Source of the DNA: DASUUR01 sp036373975
GTDB taxonomy: Bacteria > Patescibacteriota > Saccharimonadia > Saccharimonadales > Saccharimonadaceae
NCBI GenBank assembly: GCA_036373975.1
Contig: DASUUR010000083.1
Location: 1-26,453 of the forward strand
Reading direction: 5' to 3'
Length of the DNA: 26,453 nucleotides
In this document: in pieces, positions 21,445-26,453 of the stretch
Layout of the letters: each line of letters opens with the position of its first letter
Position numbering within the stretch: the stretch's first letter is position 1
Notes under the pieces: model-generated
What the model was told of the DNA's origin: nothing
The model's database searches: none
Seen by the model: the letters and a program-made list of their open reading frames with translations, nothing else
Translations under genes and position numbers: made by a program

Positions 21445-22386
21445 ATGAAAGTTATCATCCAAATACCTTGCCTCAACGAAGAGGCAACCCTACCACTTGT
21501 TTTTGAAAAAATGCCCAAAAAGATCAAGGGCGTTGATATTCTTGAATACCTAATTGTCGACGACGGCTCTACCGATAAAACCGTTGAGGTTGCCAAAAAG
21601 CTTGGCGTACACCATATTGTTCGTCACCCCAAAAACATGGGCTTAGCCCGCTCTTTCCACGACGGTGTATCATACGCACTATCTATTGGCGCGGACATTG
21701 TAGTGAATACTGACGGCGACAACCAATACCCACAAGAAAGCATCCCGGATCTATTACAGCCAATCCTTGACGGTAAAGCCGATATTGTAATTGGCGACCG
21801 CCAAACCAGCACTATTGCGCACTTCTCGCCACTTAAAAAGCTTTTGCAGCGCTTTGGCAGCTACATCGTCAACAAAGCAGCAGGGACTGATATCCCAGAT
21901 GCGGCCAGTGGTTTCCGCGCTTATTCACGCGCTTCTTTGATGCGGCTGAACATTATCACTTCGTTTAGCTACTGCATGGAAACAATTATCCAGGCAGGCA
22001 ATAAGCGCCTCGCGATCACCAGCATTCCTATCACGACCAATGCCAAAACTCGGGAGTCACGCTTGTTTAAGTCAATGGGGCAGCATGTCATGAAGTCAGG
22101 TGCGGCTATCACCCGTGCGTACTTGATGTACAAGCCGCACGTGATCTTCTCGACCCTTGGCCTGCTCTTACTGGTCATCGGGCTCATTCCTTTTGTTCGC
22201 TTCCTTTACCTCACCATGAGCGGCAGTGAGGGCAGCCATATTCAGTCGCTTATCGCTGGCGCAACTCTCCTGACTGGCGCTTTTCTATCTTTCGTGCTAG
22301 GAATTGTGGCTGATATTATTCGCACCAACCGCATTCTCACCGAAGAATCTCTCGAACACATAAAACATATCCGCTTCGATAAGTAG
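21445..22386 (+). CDS. DPM1/GtrB-like family 2 glycosyltransferase with C-terminal membrane helices
   Basis: A 313-aa GT2 enzyme: IIQIPCLNEEATLP near the N-terminus, LIVDDGSTDKTV, then NTDGDNQYP with the metal-binding D-x-D, and ASGFRAYSR. A hydrophobic C-terminal region has two helices (about residues 228-252 and 265-292). The form is that of polyprenyl-phosphate sugar synthases. It acts at the inner face and may provide lipid-linked sugar for the GT-C-like proteins downstream. I chose ATG 21445 because the promoter's expected start point lies beyond ATG 21436; neither has a Shine-Dalgarno site. If another promoter is used, the protein has three more residues. Confidence 0.85.
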   Translation: MKVIIQIPCLNEEATLPLVFEKMPKKIKGVDILEYLIVDDGSTDKTVEVAKKLGVHHIVRHPKNMGLARSFHDGVSYALSIGADIVVNTDGDNQYPQESIPDLLQPILDGKADIVIGDRQTSTIAHFSPLKKLLQRFGSYIVNKAAGTDIPDAASGFRAYSRASLMRLNIITSFSYCMETIIQAGNKRLAITSIPITTNAKTRESRLFKSMGQHVMKSGAAITRAYLMYKPHVIFSTLGLLLLVIGLIPFVRFLYLTMSGSEGSHIQSLIAGATLLTGAFLSFVLGIVADIIRTNRILTEESLEHIKHIRFDK

Positions 22387-22393
22387 AGCTTCC

Positions 22394-23866
22394 GTGAAGA
22401 GACTCGTCCCGCGGCTTCGTCAGTTCCTAAACTGGTATCTGCCCGGGGTTGCTGCGCCAGTACGGCGACAACTCGTTCTAGGCATACTGGCAGCTGCGGT
22501 AGTGTTCACTTGCATAGCTCTGCTATATGCGCTTTTTGGACCTCCGCTAAAAACTGCCGACGAGGCCTTACATCTCGACTACGCTCTTAGCATCTCCCAA
22601 CTGCACATCCCGCTGTTTTTTGAGGGGCCAAGGCTCTCTATCCCTGGAGTGTATTTCCCAGATGTGCAATGGGTTTCACAGCACCCTCCGCTGTATTATT
22701 TGGTGCAGGCACCCTTTGTGGCGCTAGCCAACGCGCTCACCGATCCTTCGGGCATGGTTTTTGTTGGCCGACTCGTATCTATAGCTATTGGCCTTTGTGC
22801 CGTATTGGCGATTCCACCAATTCTCGCCCGCTGGCGGCTTGCCCCGGTAATTATCCTTGGCACCACAGTGTTATTCAGCGTAACTCTAATGCACATTGGC
22901 ACAAGCGCTGCAATCTATAACGACTCCTTGTCGACACTGCTATCTATACTGACCCTAGGTGTGACGGGCTACATTGTACTCGAAGGACCTACCAGGCGCC
23001 GCGTCTTACTGCTAACGCTGCTTGTGGCGCTTGCACTCGCCACTCGCGCCAGTTTAATAGTTACGGTGCTTATCAGCTGCCTGGGGTTGGCAAGCACCTA
23101 CTTTGTACATCGGGAACGTCTGCAACTTTCGGGGCTTAAGAGTGCGGCAAAGGGTTTGCTAGTTGCGGCAGGGGCGGCCATTTTTACCGCACTTACATCA
23201 GGTTGGTATTACATACATAACTTTTTGTATAGCGGATCGTTTGTTGGTAGCCAACCGGAATGGGCGGCCGAACACCTACACCGAAAAGTCTTTTCACTCG
23301 CTGCGGTAGTAAAACGCAGTGATGTACAGCAGCAAATTCTGACCGTACTCAGCGAAGAGCATGTCGTACGATGGCTGTGCGTTGGGCTTATTGTTGTGGC
23401 CGTCGTAGGCCTAGTCGCGTGGGCAATGCGCGCAAAAACCGCTCATTCACGGCGGCTCTGCATAGTCGTTGGCCTGCTGGTCTTGCATGCGCTAGGTATC
23501 TTTGCCTTATTAGTGCAGTACATCATGAGCGGCGGTGCAAACAATATCCGCTACTTATTGCCAATATTTATGAGCTTTTTACTATTAGTGAGTATTGGCG
23601 CATTCTATCTCCGAACATTAGGGAAGGTGCTAGTAGGCATTCTGTTCTTCGCCGGACTGTACACAGCGCTCTTCGGTACGATGCGCCTTACTGGCGCACG
23701 GCTTTATACCATTGCAAATGGCAGCCTGCATTTTGCCGTTCCTAAGCCAGTGCTTATCGCGGTCACGCTAATCCTTGGTACCGGGATTATCATTGCCAGC
23801 ACGTGGCTTATTGTCACACTTTTTCGGCTTAAAGGGACCACCCTAACCTCTAAGGCTCGTGTATAA
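22394..23866 (+). CDS. GT-C-like polytopic membrane glycosyltransferase
   Basis: A 490-aa protein with about ten to twelve membrane helices. The first helix (about 26-48) is followed by a loop with LKTADEALHLDYA, whose Asp-Glu pair (D56, E57) matches the metal/catalytic acid site of PMT/ArnT-type GT-C enzymes, and then QHPPLYYLVQAPF. A late IRYLLPIF segment is also common in the family. These enzymes transfer sugars from polyprenyl-phosphate donors on the outer face of the membrane. It starts with GTG at 22394, seven bases after the GT2 gene, with a weak ribosome site. The donor may be the product of the GT2 enzyme. I am sure of the superfamily form but not the substrate. Confidence 0.72.
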   Translation: MKRLVPRLRQFLNWYLPGVAAPVRRQLVLGILAAAVVFTCIALLYALFGPPLKTADEALHLDYALSISQLHIPLFFEGPRLSIPGVYFPDVQWVSQHPPLYYLVQAPFVALANALTDPSGMVFVGRLVSIAIGLCAVLAIPPILARWRLAPVIILGTTVLFSVTLMHIGTSAAIYNDSLSTLLSILTLGVTGYIVLEGPTRRRVLLLTLLVALALATRASLIVTVLISCLGLASTYFVHRERLQLSGLKSAAKGLLVAAGAAIFTALTSGWYYIHNFLYSGSFVGSQPEWAAEHLHRKVFSLAAVVKRSDVQQQILTVLSEEHVVRWLCVGLIVVAVVGLVAWAMRAKTAHSRRLCIVVGLLVLHALGIFALLVQYIMSGGANNIRYLLPIFMSFLLLVSIGAFYLRTLGKVLVGILFFAGLYTALFGTMRLTGARLYTIANGSLHFAVPKPVLIAVTLILGTGIIIASTWLIVTLFRLKGTTLTSKARV

Positions 23867-23867
23867 T
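23862..23867 (+). promoter_or_regulatory. -10 box overlapping the upstream stop codon, nearly leaderless
   Basis: TATAAT preceded by TG; the TAA inside it region (23864-23866 in frame) is the stop of the upstream gene. ATG 23878 is 10 nt downstream, so the predicted leader is about 3 nt. No clear -35. Confidence 0.45.
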
Positions 23868-23877
23868 TAAGATACTT

Positions 23878-25857
23878 ATGACTTTACTGCCTCGCCTGAA
23901 AAATATGCTCGTGCGTACCTTCCAGTGGAAAAATACCTTCCCTATTACGCTCATATCCCTATTTATTATTGCCGTGGGGTTCGGTGTTCATGGTTCGTCT
24001 ATCGGTGTTTACGACGGATTATTCAACGGTAAACAGTCTGAGAACCTGCTATTTGGTGCGCCCCAAGAGGTACGTACCGATGAGTGGCTCGTTATTAGCC
24101 AAATGACCTCCGCCCAGCGGTACGAAGACTTTGCCGCTACAAACGAGAACCTGGGCAATGGTCAAGATATGGTGGTATTACTGGATGCGCCGCACCGCGA
24201 CTGGACCACCGCGCTACGACCGTGGAATCTAGGTTTTTTGGTGCTGCCCTTCGATAACGCCTTTGCCTTTAAGTGGTGGGGGATGTTTGTCATGCTTGGA
24301 CTCGCGGCCTACGCACTTGCGCTCCGTTTATTCCCTAAAAAATACTTGCTGGCCTCTATTGTTGCAACCTTTATTATATGTAGCCCATTTATACACTGGT
24401 GGTACCGGGAGTATACGGTAGGGCTGCTCGCCTTTGCATTTGGTGGGCTCGCTGCATTGCTCGCCCTGCATCAAACGAGTTCACCCAAGAAGAAACTGCT
24501 ACTCGCTGGCGTTGCCGCCTACATGCTAGCCGGTTTCGCATTTATACAATACCCGCCCTTCCAGCTCATGGTCGCCTTCCCTATTGCACTGTTTTATATT
24601 GGCTACCTTATAAATGAATACCGCCGCATTGCAGCAAAAAAGCTCTTCTTTAAAAACCTTGCTTACGTTGCAGGTGCACTAATAGTGGCTGTTGGCGCCT
24701 TCGGCATTTTTTACATACAGCACAAAGACACAATCACCACCATCGCCTCAAGCACATTCCCCGGTAAGCGCGCCTTCACAAGTGGCGCTGGAACACCCGA
24801 GATGTTTGCGCACACCCTGTCAAGCAACCTTGCACCACAGGCACTGCAACGAACGCCCGCCGCCGCCAGCTACCACGCTAACAAAAGTGAGGCCGCACAG
24901 TTTATCCAATATTCTCTCCTGCTACTTCCGATCGTGCTCTTTATCTTGGTGCGACAATATCGTCAACGCAATCCGCTAGACTGGCGCTTGATACTACTAA
25001 GCTTTGGGCTCATAGCTATATATACCTATATTTTCATACCCCACCTCGAGCCAATTTTCCGCTTCTTGCTGTTTGATAAGGTCCCGTTGCAACGTTTCAA
25101 GATGGGTATTGGGCTAATTGATCTCTTTTTACTCTTGCTGATCGCGCGACACTTCATGCAAGACCGCTTTAAAAAGCAGTACACTCTTGCTGCCTGCTAC
25201 GCAGTAGTCGTATTCTTGACCTTTGTTGCGGCTGATCTATATGTCCGCCACTATTACCCTGGGTATATATCAAACTTACCGCTTATCGCAGTATATTCGT
25301 TTGTTATGGCGTTCGGGCTTCTACTAATCCTCGTGCAGCGGGCTGCGCTTGGCTTTGGCCTGCTTGCGCTCTTCTCGGTGGTCAGTATTTCAACGATCAA
25401 TCCACTGTATCGGGGCACAGCACCACTTACAGATACGCCACTCGCCACGGCCATCCGCCAGATTGCCGATCAAGACCCCAAAGGCCGCTGGGCAGCGACC
25501 GACACCACCTTTGAAAGCTACGCAATCGCTAACGGTGCACGCACCCTAAGCGGCAATTACTCGTACTCACAAAAAGACCTGTGGAAGATACTCGACCCAG
25601 AAAACGATGACTTTGAAGTCTACGATCGATCAGTGCATGCCTACGTTGCAATCGCCGACAAAAACGATCTCGAGCTTGCCGCTACAAACCGGATGGTTGC
25701 CCGTATTAACCCTTGCTCGGCCGAGGTCAAAAAGATAGAACTACGCTACATAATCATTGGACAACCAATTAAAAACAGCTGTTTACAGACCGCAAAAGTG
25801 CTAGCGCTCCCCACTCGCACTATATATATCTATAAAGTTACCCCACCTACCGAATAA
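23878..25857 (+). CDS. Large polytopic membrane protein, GT-C/YfhO-like
   Basis: A 659-aa protein with about thirteen hydrophobic helices and a C-terminal soluble part (about 530-659). An N-terminal helix (22-40) is followed by a long outer loop with FGAPQEVRTDEWL (59-71), whose Asp-Glu (D68, E69) could be the acidic site seen in GT-C enzymes, and a HRDWTTALRPWNLG stretch. The C-terminal soluble portion has NGARTLSGNYSYSQKDLW. The layout recalls bacterial YfhO/GtrII-type membrane glycosyltransferases, but I do not recognise an exact family. It may transfer lipid-linked sugar outside the cell. It ends 11 bp inside the convergent gene. Confidence 0.65.
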   Translation: MTLLPRLKNMLVRTFQWKNTFPITLISLFIIAVGFGVHGSSIGVYDGLFNGKQSENLLFGAPQEVRTDEWLVISQMTSAQRYEDFAATNENLGNGQDMVVLLDAPHRDWTTALRPWNLGFLVLPFDNAFAFKWWGMFVMLGLAAYALALRLFPKKYLLASIVATFIICSPFIHWWYREYTVGLLAFAFGGLAALLALHQTSSPKKKLLLAGVAAYMLAGFAFIQYPPFQLMVAFPIALFYIGYLINEYRRIAAKKLFFKNLAYVAGALIVAVGAFGIFYIQHKDTITTIASSTFPGKRAFTSGAGTPEMFAHTLSSNLAPQALQRTPAAASYHANKSEAAQFIQYSLLLLPIVLFILVRQYRQRNPLDWRLILLSFGLIAIYTYIFIPHLEPIFRFLLFDKVPLQRFKMGIGLIDLFLLLLIARHFMQDRFKKQYTLAACYAVVVFLTFVAADLYVRHYYPGYISNLPLIAVYSFVMAFGLLLILVQRAALGFGLLALFSVVSISTINPLYRGTAPLTDTPLATAIRQIADQDPKGRWAATDTTFESYAIANGARTLSGNYSYSQKDLWKILDPENDDFEVYDRSVHAYVAIADKNDLELAATNRMVARINPCSAEVKKIELRYIIIGQPIKNSCLQTAKVLALPTRTIYIYKVTPPTE

Positions 25858-26453
25858 CAACCCGTCGTAAAACCTTTTGGATACGCTCACTTAAGGGTAC
25901 TAGCGGCGAACGACGCCAATGTGTATCAGCATCTGCCACGAGCATATAGGTAATGAATCCGCCACCTTGGGTACTAACAAGAATTGTCACCAGCAACATG
26001 CCGAGCTTCAGCGCTCGTATGCGCACCAATCTACTAATCGCCTGCAGCGCAAAAGCGATAATGAACACCAACACCGGTAAAGCGTATCGCGCTTGTACCG
26101 CAACTGGCTGCCCAAGCTGCAGATATTCTACAAAATTACGAGCCCACAGCAAGCCAAGGTAGCTTACAATCGCTACCGCAATAAACAGATAAGCCCGACG
26201 GCGCATAAAGGTCCAGCCACCCAGCAAGAGAGCACCCAGCCCCACCCAGTAAAATGTCCAGGTTGCACCATGCAGTAGTGGCACGCCTTTTGTACCCTTG
26301 AAATCTGGGCGTTCCACCGTCACCTTCTCGCCATCATTGCGGGCGCTACCCGAGATCAGCAGATTATCAACCATCATGGGTAACCAATACTGCGCCGTAT
26401 AGGCAACAGGGTTCGGTGACGGCGAAGGGTCTTTCTGCTTCAGTAAATAATTA
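25847..26453 (-). CDS. GT-C-like membrane protein, C-terminal part (5' end beyond the window)
   Basis: The frame stays open on the minus strand from the TAG at 25849-25847 to the right edge, so the gene begins outside the window; ATG codons at 26377 and 26374 are probably internal. The visible 201 or so residues start with a polar stretch, then have an extracytoplasmic loop, four hydrophobic helices and a basic cytoplasmic tail (SERIQKVLRRVVIR). A VQARYALPVLVF segment resembles the R-Y-x-L-P motif of late helices in DUF2142/PMT-like GT-C proteins. It converges on, and overlaps by 11 bp, the 659-aa membrane protein gene. The catalytic N-terminal part is not visible, so the family call is tentative. 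Confidence 0.7.
   Translation of the reverse strand, partial: NYLLKQKDPSPSPNPVAYTAQYWLPMMVDNLLISGSARNDGEKVTVERPDFKGTKGVPLLHGATWTFYWVGLGALLLGGWTFMRRRAYLFIAVAIVSYLGLLWARNFVEYLQLGQPVAVQARYALPVLVFIIAFALQAISRLVRIRALKLGMLLVTILVSTQGGGFITYMLVADADTHWRRSPLVPLSERIQKVLRRVVIR

Overview
The window looks like a cell-surface glycan locus from a small-genome bacterium, most likely Candidatus Patescibacteria (CPR) and perhaps Saccharibacteria. I base this on very tight packing (start/stop overlaps almost everywhere), several promoters whose -10 box lies only 9-12 nt from the start codon, the sequence style of the rhamnose enzymes, and the mix of GtrA, GT-C and polyprenyl-P sugar transferase genes. UGA is used as a normal stop. 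The lineage is an inference; no rRNA or ribosomal gene is present to confirm it. No tRNA, rRNA, CRISPR array, transposase or phage structural gene was seen, and no stretch over 300 bases lacks a gene.

Layout: (1) 1-2284, plus strand: 3' part of a GtrB-like glycosyltransferase, a GtrA-like membrane protein and an FAD-dependent amine-oxidase-fold enzyme, all overlapping. (2) 2281-4018, minus strand: O-antigen-ligase-like membrane protein, then a small regulator with a LexA-type DNA-binding domain but no LexA protease. (3) 4130-7538, plus strand: a compact operon with its own promoter, encoding a 65-aa membrane-active-looking peptide, a probable PqqD-like/M50 zinc metalloprotease fusion, an ABC ATPase, an ABC membrane protein and a 110-aa two-helix membrane protein. 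It resembles peptide-export or bacteriocin systems such as Bacillus yyd, but no modifying enzyme is present. (4) 7560-10114, plus strand: polyprenyl-phosphate sugar transferase and a GT4 glycosyltransferase. (5) 12842-10115, minus strand: NUDIX hydrolase, GT4 glycosyltransferase, mannose-1-phosphate guanylyltransferase. (6) 12919-16624: an island of seven paralogous proteins of about 137 aa on the minus strand, in two operons with near-identical promoters, divided by one unrelated 116-aa plus-strand gene and closed by strong hairpin terminators. (7) 16695-21393, plus strand: rmlB-rmlC-rmlD-rmlA-ugd. (8) 21445-25857, plus strand: GT2 glycosyltransferase and two large multi-pass membrane proteins, with a convergent partial membrane protein running off the right edge.

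The sugar genes fit together. ManC, RmlABCD and Ugd make GDP-mannose, dTDP-rhamnose and UDP-glucuronate. The sugar transferase starts the lipid-linked chain, the GT4/GT2 enzymes extend it, and GtrA/GtrB-like, GT-C-like and ligase-like membrane proteins use lipid-linked sugars outside the membrane. The two most novel parts are the peptide/protease/ABC operon and the seven-paralog island; neither matches a system I can name with confidence.
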